A stretch of 64,000 nt of DNA from Zonotrichia leucophrys gambelii (lineage: Eukaryota; Chordata; Aves; Passeriformes; Passerellidae): the NCBI RefSeq assembly GCF_028769735.1, contig NC_088172.1, forward strand, positions 56,203,075 through 56,267,074. The letters run 5' to 3'. A program made the translations under genes and the position numbers. Each line of letters begins with the position of its first letter. Position 1 is the stretch's first letter. Below, one piece after another: positions 29,501 through 39,406 of the stretch. Below the pieces are notes generated by a model. It was not told where the DNA came from, made no database searches, and was given only the letters and a program-made list of their open reading frames with translations.

Positions 29501-32500
29501 AAACATTTCTTCACAATAGAGAAGGTGAAATGCATTCCAAGACTTAAGATTCTGTAAGTGGATGAATTACCTGCAAAGCTAAGTGGATTGAAAGTCTCTA
29601 AAGCATTGTTTGTTTGGTGATGATCACACCACAATTACTGCTTTTATTACTTCTTGCGCACATGTGAGGTAAAATGAGCGAGCATGTTGTTTTATTTAAG
29701 AGATTATAAACGGCATACTTCTCAAGAACTATGTCAGATGCTAATCTAGAGATACCAAAAAAAAAATAAATAGTAGAACTACCACTTTCATCCCCAAATG
29801 TTCTCCTTCCCACATGTCCACGACTATAGAAAAAATTCACAAACTGCTCTCAAAAGATAGCACCAACATGATTAACACTGGGACACAAGCAAGAAGAGAC
29901 AGAATCAGACATGAACTGGTTATTACACAGGACCCTGCTCCTCACTGACTTCTGACTTTCCAGCTGTAATCTCCAGAAATACTGATCACTTTTAAAAGGA
30001 CAATGCAAAATATAAGAGGAATTTTAGTGGGCTGACCCTGACTGGATGCCAGGCTCCCACCAAAGCCACTCCATCACTGCCCTCCCCAGCTGGACAGGGG
30101 AGAGAAAATATAATGAAGGGTTCATGGTTTGAGATATGGACAAGGAGAGATCACTCTCCAGATACTGCCACAGACAAAACTGACTCCAATTAGAGACACA
30201 AATTGAATTTGTTTTTACCAAAACCAGAGCAGGGTAATGAGAAGTAAAATAAGCCCTAAACACCTTCCCCCCCACTCCTCCCACCCAGAGACACAGGGAG
30301 GCAGGGAATGTGGGTTATGGTCAGTTCATCACACATCGTTCCTGCCACGGCTTAGGGAAAGGAGTCACATCCTGCTTCAATGTGGGTCCTCCACAAGGAT
30401 GCCAGCCCTCCCAGGAAACCTGCTCCTCTGTTCATAAGTCCACAGATACCTGCCAGGTTCCTACCTGCTCCAGCACAGGCCTCCCACAGGCTCACAGCCT
30501 CCTCTCAGGCATCCCCCTGCTCCAGTGTGAGTGTCCTCCATGGATCTCTGCGCCCCCATGGACCTCCATGAGCTGCAGGGGCATAGGTGTTTTTCCACGG
30601 TCTGCACTATGGGTTTGGGGGGAATCTGAGCTCAGGCACCTGGAACACCTCCTCCTTGTCCTTCTTCACTGACCTTGGTGTCTGTAGAGTAGTTCCTCTC
30701 ACATATTCTCACCCCACTCTTCTATGGAAGCAATAACATCTGCAAAACAACTCTTTTCCTGGTTCTTAAATTTCTTATCATAGAGGGGTTGTCACCATTT
30801 CTGACTAGCCCAGATTTGGCATGGGGCACTTCTGTCTTGAAGCCAGCTGGCATTGGCTCTGCTGGACATGGGGGAAGCTTCTGGCAGCTTCACACAGAAG
30901 CCACTTCTGTAGCCCCTCCTGCTACCAAACCCTGGCCATGCAAACCCAATTTGCATTTCTTCCAAAAAGAAATGCTCCTTCAGAAGTCCCAAACAATCTC
31001 TTCTTTCCAGCAAAGTCTGTGCTGTCATCAAGTTCTACATAGCCTGTAAGGCATGACTTAATGACATAATGCATTCCAAGAAACTCTGGCAAGCCCAAGT
31101 TTTTTCAAAGCAGTATGTGACTGGCAACTGCTGTCTAGCCTCTTATTTTAGCCTCTGATATGTAGATAATCCTCGTGAGCATTAAACTGCTCCAATCAAA
31201 CATTTTTTTTTTTCAAAGCTCATTTTCTTGTGTCTGTTGAGTTACCTTTTATAGCTCGTATTTCAGACTGTAAAATCACAACAAGCCAAGAAGAGAGACT
31301 TGTTCAATGTGTAGTGCTGGCCGTAGGGGAGAATTTGCCATCCTGAAAATACTGAAGTGAATATAGCCCAGCTGAGTAGCAAACAACTGTTTGCTGGCAG
31401 ACAACATTAAGGTCCCTAAAGCTATTTTCCATGCGATCAATTCACCAATTAAAACACAAGCACATCAATTTCTCTTATCTAATTCATTATTTATAAGTCA
31501 GCCACCCAGCCTCCTTAAGCACTTAGTATATATCCAATTTTCACAACTCATATTCAGAGACAAATACCATCATACTAGACGGATCACAAGAGGCCAGTTA
31601 CCAACAGGTTATGGGACTCTCCCTTCTGAAGAACTCATGGAACATCTACAGCAAAGCCTTGAACTGACTTGAGGCCATTTCCATCTTTATCCACTTTAAT
31701 CTTTGTTATTATCTCCCACCCTTACCCAATACTCTGATCATAAGTTAAAATTACCGAAAAATCACACACATATTCCTATCTCAAGGCAGAGCTGACAAGA
31801 CTTGGTGGGAAACTCTGTGTTTGTTGGAGATTTGTATTTCTTTAGGAAGTGAGACATTTAAATAATGACCCTTACTAGAATCAATATGCAAGGTCATTAA
31901 CGAGGATTTTGATTCCTAAGTCCAATTAACATCAAAGGAAGTTGAACAGCAAAATAGTCTCATCTAGCTCCCTGAAGATATACCAAACAGACTTCTATCA
32001 AACTAATTAAAGAATTACATTCCAATCTGGATGGTCAGTCACTGGGACTCCCTTGAGGCAAAAGGTGCTCCCAAACACAGCAGGCATGTGCTATCTAAAC
32101 TGCTACCAGATAACTGCTGGAAACAGCTCCTATGCAAATGCTACAGCCAATGTCCCCAGTTAATGGCACAGATATCAGGGAACTGTAATGTGGTCTGCCT
32201 CATGTTCAGTAACACCAGTCCAACTAAGATGAAACCATGGATAGGTCAGGGACATGACAGGACACAGTCTACCCCAATACCACAGTGGAAATAAGTATGT
32301 AGCTGATATAACACATGTCAAAAACCCCTTGAACTCAAATGCTCATAGTCTGAGGAAAAGCAGAGATGCCTTGTCTTCCCCATTATCACACTAGGACCAC
32401 AATTTTACAAAAGACAACTTTACAAAGAACCTCTACTCATCAAGAACTGGGGTCTCAGAAGCAGAGAATGGCTTTTTATTTTGTAAGAAAGAAGTGAGTA

Positions 32501-35500
32501 TAGAGTTTACATATTCTCATTCTTGTGAGCAGCCTTCATTCTTCCATTCTAAAAAGAAAAGAACCTAAGTGTAGATTAAGATTCCAACTGGATGAGCAGC
32601 CAGAGGCTGATTTGTGTTACAGCAGCTGATACAACCTGTATCTGATGTAAGATTAAAGCAGAAAAGAGGCACAGCCAAGACATGTCTATCCTGCATCTTG
32701 GCTGTGTTTCTGGTCACAGACATTGCTCTACTTTCCAGGCTTTTCTTTTCCAGCATTAGGAACCAAGCCATCACAGTGTTGCTTTTTAACAAATACCAAG
32801 CGAAGAACTTTTATCTAATTTGCACATCATGCAGGCAAACTCCAGCCCAAGATGTGACCCAGTGTGCTATCTAGAACCTGGCAGTAGCTTGTTATCAGAG
32901 AGTGAAAGGTATGCTTAGCATCATCTCCCACACTATCTAAGGCTGTATGGCTGAGTCTTACCAAGGACCCCACAACAAAAGCTTCTGTCCAAATCCTCTT
33001 GTGCTCCTTTCATTTTCTAAAACATCCAGTAATAATGTGCATTGCTACTAACAAGTCTAACATTAAGAGCTTATTTAATCACAGCTACACCTGCAAAGGT
33101 ATTCACTTTACTTTAAAAAGGGAGATTTACAGTGGGAAAAATACCCCAACTAAACAAATACATCATTAAGAACACTGGAGGAAGAAGAGAAAAAGGCCTC
33201 TCTGTAAAGCTGTAGTAGGCAAGGGGAAAAGGAAGAAATGTGGTAACAGCTAGCTAACCAATTCATAGGGAATGACAACAGCACTTAAAGGCACAGACCA
33301 CACACCATATTAGAGGCTGATAAATGGGAAGGTGAAGAGCCAAGTTTTCTCCAGCCACAGTGTCAAGTAAACATAATTCTAGTGGACCTACAGAGAATTA
33401 ATCATCCAGCTGTTCCCATTCTGTGCTGGAAATGCATTGTGTCTGGCACTGGTCATGTCAGACCTGTGCTACATCCATCCCCCATTTGATCTGAGGCCTC
33501 TTGTGAACTGCAGCTGACAGGAATTTAGAGCGGCAAAAGAACTGCTCCTATTCTTTCCCTGTTTGGTGACTGCTCTGGAAGAACTAGTTCTTCAATCCCT
33601 ACCTTTCCTTGCAAAGCATATATGAAAGAATCATCAGGGAATCTTGAGGTGATAAAAATACTCCCAGGAAAGTAATGTTGTAGCAAAACAAATGTCTCCC
33701 CCTATAAGCAGCTCACAGTGGATACCTGAGAGGTTCACAGGACAGGCCAAACATACAGCAGCATTCCTATATCCTCCTTTATAAGCTCAAACACTTCTGA
33801 TTAAGGTACTTCTGAGTAAGAATGGTACCTGTGCATCTGATAGATTCCAATCAATTTATTTCATGGATTTGTTGAGGTGGTTTTTGCATGCATGCAATCT
33901 TTCAGCATCCATTACATTCTCTAAGAAGGTAAGCCTAAGCATTTTGTATCTCAACTATTAAGCTCTATGAAAGAACATGCTTTTGTTTTAAACAGAGCAC
34001 TTGCTTGTTTCCTTTGATGACTCTTAATGGTTCTGTCAAAAAGAACAGTGAATAATTTTACCTATTTACCTACTCCATAACAATGACAATTTCCAAAATG
34101 AGATTTTAAATAGCTACACACTCAGGGCCATGCCACCTCTCCCATTTTATATGTGTACAAATGGAGGTGGGAAGAAGGAAGAAGGCTCACTCAACATAAT
34201 CTAGCAGGCTAAAGGAAGAAGTAGGCATAGAAACAGTATTTTTTTTAGTTCCTAGTCAGCGTCCTATCTATATGATAATATAACTTTTTAGTTTCTGGAA
34301 TATTTATTTTCAGTAACAAAATCTGATTTAGATTTAAAAGAACACAAGCACACTGAGAAGAACTAAGAAGCATCCTTGCTTATTACTGAAAGATGGAAAT
34401 TAGCAGAGAAACTCTTTAGCCCATAAGAGAGCCCTCCTTTCTAATCAATGTCACCACTATACATACTCATGCCCATTTTAACACATTTCCTTACATTTCA
34501 TTCAAGGCCAAAGGCGAAGGACTCATCAGAAAATTATCTACTGAGTCTATCTATCTACTACCAGCCTAGATATGTATATCTAAAAACTACAGAAATCACA
34601 TAGATACAGCCTGCTCCTCTACCTCACTTTTAATTCAAAATTTTTGCTTCAGTTTTACAAATACTCACAAGCTCTAAAGAACTCAAGTTCAGTGTTCTTA
34701 CCTCAGCTGATATGGTGGTATCTTGATAGCAGCATCGGGAGAATCCAAGGTTTCTGTATAATTAAAGGAAACAACAGGGCTTTTAAAAGAAACTTCTGAG
34801 TTCAACCACAGTTAGCACATCTGGCTACCGCCTCCAAGCCAATGATCCTGAAGTTTACACCTACTCCACCTGACAGAACAACAACCGCTGCTGCTCTGAG
34901 CTGCCAAAGCTTTGCATAAATCTGACAGGAACGTTGCATGCCCAATGAGAAGACACTGAGTACCATTTTTTCCGTTTCACTTATCAGCACTTCAGCAGCA
35001 CATCCACTAGAACTGGAACAGTATAGAGGATACTGACATGGCTGCTGTGCAAGACTAACATTCAATTAATGAAGCAATTCATGCAACATCAAGATGAAAG
35101 GCCAGTAATAAGACAGCAACAGGTCTGTCTACCACAGAATGTTGTCGCTATGCATGGATAAAACCCCAAAATTTAAAGCAATTGAAAGTATCCCAGTTAT
35201 GCTGATTTAAATTAGGGGTCCTGATGATCAGTGTTTCAGGTTGGAAATGTCAAAAAACACTTCAAGACACGAAAAATCTCGGAAAATGGGCGGATGCTAA
35301 AATGTACCTAAGCTTGTACTCCCCTGAAAGATTAACTCGTTATACTGATCATTATATTGCAAGGATAAAAGAACTCATGTAATCCAGTAGAACAAAACTT
35401 CTAGCTTTTAAAATAGACTCCATAAGCCAGCGTAAGAGCTGGACGGCATGGTTTTTACGATGATCTAAAGGAGGGAGGGGGCCTTTAAAGAAAAAGACAG

Positions 35501-35917
35501 CACCTCCAAAACATACACGGAAACCGACAGCTACTGATACCCATATATGCGCCTCGCAAGAGCCACGAAGCAGATGCGGGCGGTGGGGAAGGCGAGGGCG
35601 GGGATGCTCTCCGGGACCGGCAGCAGGTGCCACGGCGCCTTCCAGCAGCGCGGAGCTCCCGGGCATTTTGAACGGCCCAGGAGCTCCGCTCTCTTCCCAG
35701 CCGCTGGAGGCTCAGCTAAGCAGGCTCTCCTTAGCGCGGAACAAGTTTGCTGAGGTCTCCCTGCCCCCTGCTTTAGAGACCCGCTCCATCGGCGGCTCCT
35801 GCCCGCTCCGCTCCCCCGCCCGCGCCCCTTACCGATGGCCCAGGTGCAGCTCTCCTTGATGGCCCTGTGCTTGCTCCCCGACGCCTCCTTCTGCAGCTTT
35901 CGCAGGATTTCTTCCAT
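1101..35917 (-). CDS. ARFGEF3: ARFGEF3 (BIG3), N-terminal coding part, exons 1-6 (gene continues beyond left edge)
   Basis: Six exons on the minus strand join in frame (85+52+82+132+69+123 = 543 nt) to give residues 1-181 of an ARFGEF3-like protein; human ARFGEF3 has about 2,180 residues. Each exon matches the human N-terminus closely as I remember it, and every internal boundary has AG/GT. The encoded part belongs to the N-terminal DCB-type helical region of the BIG/GBF Arf-GEF family; the Sec7-like domain lies off the window. Family knowledge: BIG3 is an atypical Sec7 protein thought to lack normal exchange activity. It is reported to limit insulin and glucagon granule biogenesis and to sequester prohibitin-2 in oestrogen-responsive cells. 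The neighbour PERP is divergently transcribed, as in human. Expression probably starts in the CpG island around 35.5-36.7 kb. Identity is very secure; function is by homology only. Confidence 0.96.
1224..5763 (-). other. ARFGEF3: ARFGEF3 intron 5
   Basis: A 4.5 kb intron between exons 6 and 5. It is AT-rich unique-looking sequence with scattered A/T runs. I see no repeat family, RNA gene or extra exon in it; open frames near 1,363-1,662 and 1,803-2,066 show no recognisable protein. Confidence 0.75.
5764..5832 (-). CDS. ARFGEF3: ARFGEF3 coding exon 5 (69 bp)
   Basis: This short exon encodes residues 118-140: VLLCITYTSTFELNGSSVLK followed by IAE. It lies between an acceptor ending TGCAAG and a donor GAG/GTAAGT, in phase 0 on both sides. 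I recognised it by searching for the human segment that must join exons 4 and 6. Differences from human are conservative (S for P, E for D, S for A). A plus-strand open frame across it is a shadow. The exon is symmetrical, like exons 4 and 6. Confidence 0.95.
8488..8521. repeat. TG/TA dinucleotide microsatellite
   Basis: A short TG run (from 8,488) passes into about 13 TA units up to 8,521. A simple-sequence repeat in ARFGEF3 intron 4, probably length-polymorphic. Confidence 0.95.
9700..9797 (+). mobile_element. CR1 3' tail, plus orientation
   Basis: The sequence TGCTTGAGCAGAGAGATTGG, then ACCAGATAACC and GGTCCCTTATAACCTT, ending TTCTGTGTGATTCC, matches the 3' end of avian CR1 elements with the ATTCT-type terminal repeat. 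Only the tail is present, typical of 5'-truncated CR1 copies. Confidence 0.75.
9800..9919 (+). mobile_element. Second CR1 3' tail, plus orientation, next to the first
   Basis: AACAACCTGGTCTAGTGGAA, CTGTCCATGGCAGGAGCATT and CCTTTCAACCCAAACC followed by ATTCTGTGACC match another avian CR1 tail variant. It follows the first tail directly and in the same orientation, suggesting two insertions at one site or one into the end of the other. Confidence 0.78.
14995..15035 (-). mobile_element. Possible short CR1 tail, minus orientation
   Basis: AATCACAGAATTGCTGAGGT followed by TTGAAGTGACTGCAA resembles the reverse complement of a CR1 3' end. The similarity stops after about 40 bases, so this is either a very old remnant or chance. 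Confidence 0.4.
19388..19519 (-). CDS. ARFGEF3: ARFGEF3 coding exon 4
   Basis: This exon encodes residues 74-117 (44 codons, phase 0 at both ends), from KLLSDERFVSVETDSDEK to LQVEVMK. The acceptor is CTCTGCAG and the donor AAG/GTTAGT. It is almost identical to the human sequence, with single changes such as LLSD for LLSE and a V-for-M change after FVS. The exon is symmetrical (132 nt), so skipping it would keep the reading frame; whether skipping occurs cannot be told from the sequence. Confidence 0.97.
20604..21185 (+). mobile_element. Solo LTR of an avian endogenous retrovirus (ERVL-like)
   Basis: About 580 bp resembles a dispersed bird LTR that I know from many avian loci. It opens TGTACTGGTTTTGGATGGG, passes through a segment ending in GGGACACAGCTGGGACAGCT, and has a late segment with CATGATGAAGCCCTAC and CATGGGAAGTGGTGAA. 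An ATTAAA signal lies at 21,063-21,068 and the element ends near GCCAGCCAGGGTTTTAAA. No internal gag, pol or env region follows, so it is a solo or truncated LTR. It is antisense to ARFGEF3, so its polyadenylation signal should not act on that transcript. The class (ERVL rather than ERVK) is an inference, and the 3' end is approximate. Confidence 0.82.
21345..21637 (+). mobile_element. CR1 LINE fragment (end of ORF2), plus orientation
   Basis: The plus-strand translation contains LEHLSYEERLRAG and, after frame breaks, a stretch like the C-terminal end of the CR1 reverse transcriptase ORF (RRFPLNTRKKFTVRVIKH). The DNA phrases CAGTGGTGCCCACTGAC and GGGCACAAACTGAAAGACAG also match this avian CR1 group. 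Several frameshifts and stops show it is dead. It abuts an oppositely oriented CR1 piece with which it forms an inverted repeat. Confidence 0.8.
21638..21735 (-). mobile_element. CR1 LINE fragment, minus orientation
   Basis: Read on the minus strand this gives CTGGAGCATCTCTCTTACG and GAGGAAGGGCTGAGAGCTGG, the same CR1 ORF2 segment that lies in plus orientation 280 bp to the left. By eye the two copies pair over about 58 bases with about 85% identity. The right boundary is approximate. Confidence 0.72.
22104..22129. repeat. Perfect 10-bp inverted repeat with A6 loop
   Basis: TTCAGTGTAC at 22,104-22,113 and GTACACTGAA at 22,120-22,129 are exact reverse complements separated by six A. It lies in ARFGEF3 intron 3. 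Function unknown. Confidence 0.85.
22536..22617 (-). CDS. ARFGEF3: ARFGEF3 coding exon 3
   Basis: This exon encodes the last base of Arg46 and residues 47-73, starting EKCLLPLQLALES and ending ALAGMQ. A pyrimidine-rich tract ending TTAG precedes the first base, and the donor is CAG/GTATGA. The sequence differs from human at only a few positions (SKSMKLAQQ against SKNVKLAQH). It forms helical repeats of the N-terminal DCB-type region. The upstream intron is 12.1 kb, which carries an LTR, and the downstream intron is 3.0 kb. Confidence 0.96.
25585..25735 (+). mobile_element. Old CR1-like 3' end, plus orientation
   Basis: GGAAGTCAAACCAGATGATT followed by ACAACAGACCCCTTCAGCAC resembles the 3' end of older CR1 groups (TAGATGATC...GGTCCCTTC). 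Preceding bases with CTCAGGTTGGAGAG are also CR1-like. It is diverged and without an intact terminal repeat. Confidence 0.5.
28039..28144. repeat. Two-copy 53-bp tandem duplication
   Basis: CATTTAGCAGGAAAAC begins at 28,039 and again at 28,092. Both copies continue with CTCAGTT.CAGTGC.ACCCC and end in a pyrimidine-rich CTCTTCC. About nine in ten positions agree by eye, so the duplication is fairly old. It lies in ARFGEF3 intron 2. Confidence 0.9.
30026..30965 (-). mobile_element. Avian LTR-type repeat, about 0.94 kb, minus orientation
   Basis: The whole segment matches a long repeat common in bird genomes. The plus strand runs from TGGGCTGACCCTGACTGGAT, through GGGAGAGAAAATATAATGAA, TATGGTCAGTTCATCACAC and TTCACTGACCTTGGTGTCTG. 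It ends with CATGGGGGAAGCTTCTGGCAG and GCAAACCCAATTTGCA. The outer TG...CA ends suggest an LTR read on the minus strand. The middle has diverged CTGCTCCAG..TCC repeats, an internal minisatellite typical of this family. No coding region is visible. It lies in ARFGEF3 intron 2 in the same orientation as the gene. No clear target-site duplication was found. LTR status is likely; the family name is uncertain. Confidence 0.72.
34702..34753 (-). CDS. ARFGEF3: ARFGEF3 coding exon 2 (52 bp)
   Basis: This exon is too short to stand out as an open frame; I found it from the phase of its neighbours. On the minus strand an AG acceptor precedes AAACCTTGGAT, and the exon ends CAGCTGAG before GTAAGA. With the G from exon 1 it reads E-T-L-D-S-P-D-A-A-I-K-I-P-P-Y-Q-L (residues 29-45), plus two bases of Arg46. 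The human segment, from memory, has the same ETL start and the same KIPP core, with a more divergent middle. Phases fit both sides exactly. Confidence 0.94.
34754..35832 (-). other. ARFGEF3: ARFGEF3 intron 1
   Basis: A 1.08 kb intron between exons 1 and 2, GC-rich next to exon 1 and AT-rich towards exon 2. Donor GTAAGG and an acceptor ending ATACAG are visible. No repeat recognised. Confidence 0.85.
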
Positions 35918-36680
35918 CTTGCCTCCCCCGGGATATTCGCCTAGCCGCGGGGGAGGAGGAGAGGCGGTGAGGAAGAGGAGGAGGAGGCAGGAGGAGGGCG
36001 GCGCGGGCGGCGGAGCGGTGCCGGGGCTGTCCCCGCCGCGGCAGTGCCTAGGAGGGAGCGGAGCGCGGCGCCCCGCTGCCGCCCCGCTGCCGCTGATGAA
36101 TCACGCCGAGCTCCATGGCGGGGACACGTCAGTTGTTGCCGCTGCGGAGTCCCTCCTCCTCCTCCTCCTCTCCCACCCCGCTGGCGCAGCGGGGCTGGGG
36201 CGGGCCTGGCCGTGCCCGCGGGCGCGCAGGGACTCCCTCCCGGCGCTGGGGTTGGCCGAGGCGCGGAGCAGAGCCGGCGCCGCCGGAGCCGGGCCCTGCG
36301 GCGGCAGCGGCGGCCCCGCGGGAGGCGGGCGGGCGGGTCGCCATGGCGACCGGCGGGCGGGGGGCGCCGGCAGCCCCGGCCTGCCCGCCCCGGGCGGCGG
36401 GAGGCGGGCGCTGGGGGTGCGCTCGGGCCCCGCCGCTCCGGCCGGGGCTGCGGCTGCCGCGGCTGGGCGCAGCCCGGGCCTGCGGGCAGGTTCCCGCTGC
36501 CAGGCGCTCCGCTCCCGGCGGCGCTGCCGCAGCGCGGCCCCGCTGTCCCGCAGCGCCCTGCGGAGCCGCTCCCGCAGCTGGCCGGACGCAGGGAGCCAGG
36601 CCGGCGCACCGGCGGGAGTGCCGGCGCTCGGTATGCCCTGCTGCAACCAGTGCGGTCAGATTAGTGGCAAAGGTGAGATC
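35540..36680 (-). promoter_or_regulatory. ARFGEF3: CpG island and putative promoter of ARFGEF3
   Basis: About 1.1 kb of very GC- and CpG-rich sequence surrounds ARFGEF3 exon 1 and extends upstream of it, in contrast to the AT-rich introns. It contains many GC-box-like GGGCGG cores and a CRE-like TGACGTGT on the minus strand at 36,124-36,131. It also holds a four-tract G-quadruplex motif at 36,320-36,337 and a perfect palindrome TCGCCATGGCGA at 36,338-36,349. No clear TATA box is visible, so a dispersed start is likely. The transcription start is not defined; the island edges are by eye. Long open frames on both strands here come from GC bias and are not reported as genes. Confidence 0.8.
35833..35917 (-). 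CDS. ARFGEF3: ARFGEF3 coding exon 1 (start codon)
   Basis: This exon encodes residues 1-28, beginning MEEILRKLQKEASGSK. The ATG at 35,917-35,915 has A at -3 and G at +4, a strong vertebrate initiation context. The exon ends after one base of codon 29, and the next bases on the minus strand read GTAAGG, a consensus donor. The peptide is nearly identical to the human N-terminus, with small changes around residues 17-18 and 28. It lies inside a CpG island, as expected for a first exon. The minus-strand frame stays open past the donor for a further stretch of GC-rich sequence, but that extension is intronic. Confidence 0.96.
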
Positions 36681-37383
36681 TGTGCCTTTCTCGTTAGCTG
36701 GCAAGTGCAGAAGGACCTAAGTAAGCTACCTGTGTGTGCCTTCACAGGAGCGCACGCCTTAATGTCCCCAGCAAGCCAGCCTCCAGGAGAAAGAGCAGCC
36801 ACTCCACTAGCTCAGACCTTCCTCCTCACACCCGGAACGCTTCCTCCCCCAAACCTCCTGCCTTCTTCTGTTTGCTGTTTCCCTGCCTTATCTCTAGTTT
36901 ATATCCTAGTTGCCCTTTCTGTGACTGCATCACTTAATTGAGTGTTACAACATCCTCATCTTCTTGCAGAATCTCTCTTAAAAGAGACAAGAAAACAAGC
37001 AGACAATGAGAAGAAAAAGACAACAGATAAGAAAGGCATTCCAGGTAGCAGCTGGCAGTATTAGCGGTTATGTCTCCTACTGCTAATTGGAAGAGTACCA
37101 ATAGTGAATTACCAGGCAGGATATTGGCACCTGGTGAATCAGCCATAGCATTTCCCATAGGATATTGGGCTTTCAAAGGCTGTCCCTTGTCCAAATACTT
37201 ACAAGGGCTCATCCTATGTTCAGGCGTATAATGAATGCATAATCCATAGTTGCCTTTTAAAGCCAGAATGTAAAAGTCCTGTCAGAAAAGAAAAGGATTT
37301 AGAATAATGTCAGAAAGGTCTAGAGGTTCATAGATTATTGCTGGAGGTGAAGAGGTGTAGCCTATTGCTACAATACTAGGAAT

Positions 37384-37482
37384 TTACAAAACCAACCAAC
37401 CAACCAAATAAAAAGCCCAACAACAACAAGCAACCAATAAACAAATAAAAAACCCCCACCCTAACAAAAAACCCCAACCTTT
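37384..37482. repeat. A/C-rich low-complexity tract
   Basis: About 100 bases almost free of G and T, made of CCAA, AAC and AACCCC-type units. Low complexity just right of the ARFGEF3 CpG island. Confidence 0.85.
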
Positions 37483-39354
37483 AACAGAAATACCTTTTAG
37501 TTTCCAGTTCCAGGCCATCAAGCAACCTTTAAGAAACTGAAAGTAATTTCCCGAAGTTTCTTATCTCTGACCATGCTCTGCCACCTTACTTGGAATGAAA
37601 AATCTAGCAATAGCTAGTGGCTGGGATTGTCAGGGCACTATGATGCTGTAAATCAAGGCTCAAGTTGAAGTGATGATAAATTTCCCACCCATTGTTCTTC
37701 CTCTTTATTCTGCATTGTGCTTAGTGGAAACAAGCATGAGGGTCAATTCCTGGCTTTTCAAGGCTTTTTGTTTTTCCTAGGGGCAGAACAACAAAAAGAA
37801 CTATGATGGTGATTTACGTATTTTCAGTCTAGAAATTACATACCCGAGTTCATTTGGACCTCTGAAACACTAAAAGATAAGTATGTATCTGTAAGTAGTA
37901 AATAATTAATTGCATGTTTTCAGGGAACCACTGATGAAACTGAATTAATTTTTAATTTCAGATTATTTCTAGCTATATGCATCATGAACTTAGTGGTTAA
38001 TTTCTCTGCAGGAAGGCTACAGCAGAAAATGCAGCTGGCATTTTCATCAGAGTTATGGTGTTTTTCATAGATGCTCGATGTCACCGAACCAAGATTTGTA
38101 TTCATTTGTGTTTCACTCGCTGTCCAATGTGTTCAAGCAAAATAGACTCTGTATTAAAAAGCACTTTCTCTCAGTAGTAATGTCATCAGCTTGTGAGAAA
38201 CAAAGGTCATGTTCAGACTCCTTAGATCATCTTGAGGCCTGCCAGTAAGATTTTGCAGAAGGAGAAACAAGTAAGCCATGATGACTCTTCCCAAATGCAT
38301 ATGTCAGAACAGCATGAGTCAGCTTGCTGAAACTTTTCACTTGAGGCCCTCCATTTCCAGATGGACAGGAGTCCATCAGTCCTTGGGTCTGTTGTCTGTA
38401 TACTCACATAAATACACAGGAACCATGTCCTGGTGGAAGTCACTCCATGCACAAGCTTTGCTTAGGGAGGAGGCTATATTTAATCACGTGCTCTGGTTGC
38501 TGTTTCAAGGCGAGTGTCCTAAAATGTCACAATATCTGGAAGTCCAGCTACAGAGTAGGGATGACGGTGATGAAGGTTCCGCTCTTCTGCCATGAAGAGA
38601 AAATTAAGCCTTCTGTGGTCATCCTTACAGCTCATAAATCCTCCTTGCTTTGTCCTGGCTGTGCAAAGCAGTCTTCTACAGTGGTAGAGGCTACCTAGAA
38701 GTCAGTGCTCTTCATCCCCTGCACAGCTGAAGCCAGGTCCAACTGGGAGCCATGCAGATCTGGTATCTGCATGATGCAGTGGTCATATATCACTAAGAAG
38801 CAGGGGCAGATGTGCAGTGTGCTTTTGTAGCTCTCGCCTGGCAGTGCCAGTTCTTCTGATCTTTTGCATTATGTGAAAACTGATTATATCCCTATGATAC
38901 ATTCACAGCTCTGAGCACAGCCAGGGAGTGTGTAAGCAAAGCCAAGCTACTCAAGATATCTGGAGTAATGGAGCTGATTTAGTACAATTCTGTGTCCAGG
39001 CTGGTAAGCAGCATTTGCTTGACCTCAAAGGTCTCCATGCTACTATGTCTCTGTGCCTTTTAGTAGGGAAGGCAATGAGGTCTTGTTTTTAATCTGTTCT
39101 GATAGCATAAGCCATGCTGCTTGCGCACACACCTGCCCTGTAATTTTAGTCTTTGGGAACATAAGAAAGAATTAAAAAGTATAGTTGAAAAGTGTGAAAC
39201 AGGCATGCTAGACAGTGAGATAATCACATATATTTTCTATTAGTCATTATCACTCATGTATTACCTGTGCTTTGGCCATTTTAACAATATTCTTGATCTC
39301 ATTGTATACTGCAGATGCTGGAAAGTGTGGACCAAAGAAATAGGCTATGTCCCA

Positions 39355-39406
39355 TTCTAGTTCTAGTTCTAGTTCTAGTTCTAGTTCTAGTTCTAGTTCT
39401 AGTTCT
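39355..39406. repeat. TTCTAG hexanucleotide microsatellite
   Basis: Eight perfect TTCTAG units followed by TTCT, with no interruption over 52 bases. Perfect hexamer arrays of this unit are uncommon and suggest recent expansion. Confidence 0.97.

Larger units (their letters stand above)
22618..34701 (-). other. ARFGEF3: ARFGEF3 intron 2
   Basis: A 12.1 kb intron. It contains an old CR1-like tail at about 25,585-25,735, a two-copy 53-bp tandem duplication at 28,039-28,144 and a minus-strand LTR at about 30,026-30,965. The remaining sequence is AT-rich with no recognised exon or RNA gene. Confidence 0.75.

Noticed and set aside
30310..30672. 120-codon plus-strand open frame
   Set aside because: It lies inside the LTR-type repeat and reflects its CTGCTCCAG tandem units.
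35835..36941. A 368-codon plus-strand open frame and several 180-220-codon frames on both strands
   Set aside because: They overlap the GC-rich ARFGEF3 island, consist mostly of Arg, Ala, Gly and Pro, and exist in many frames at once. This is the expected effect of high GC.
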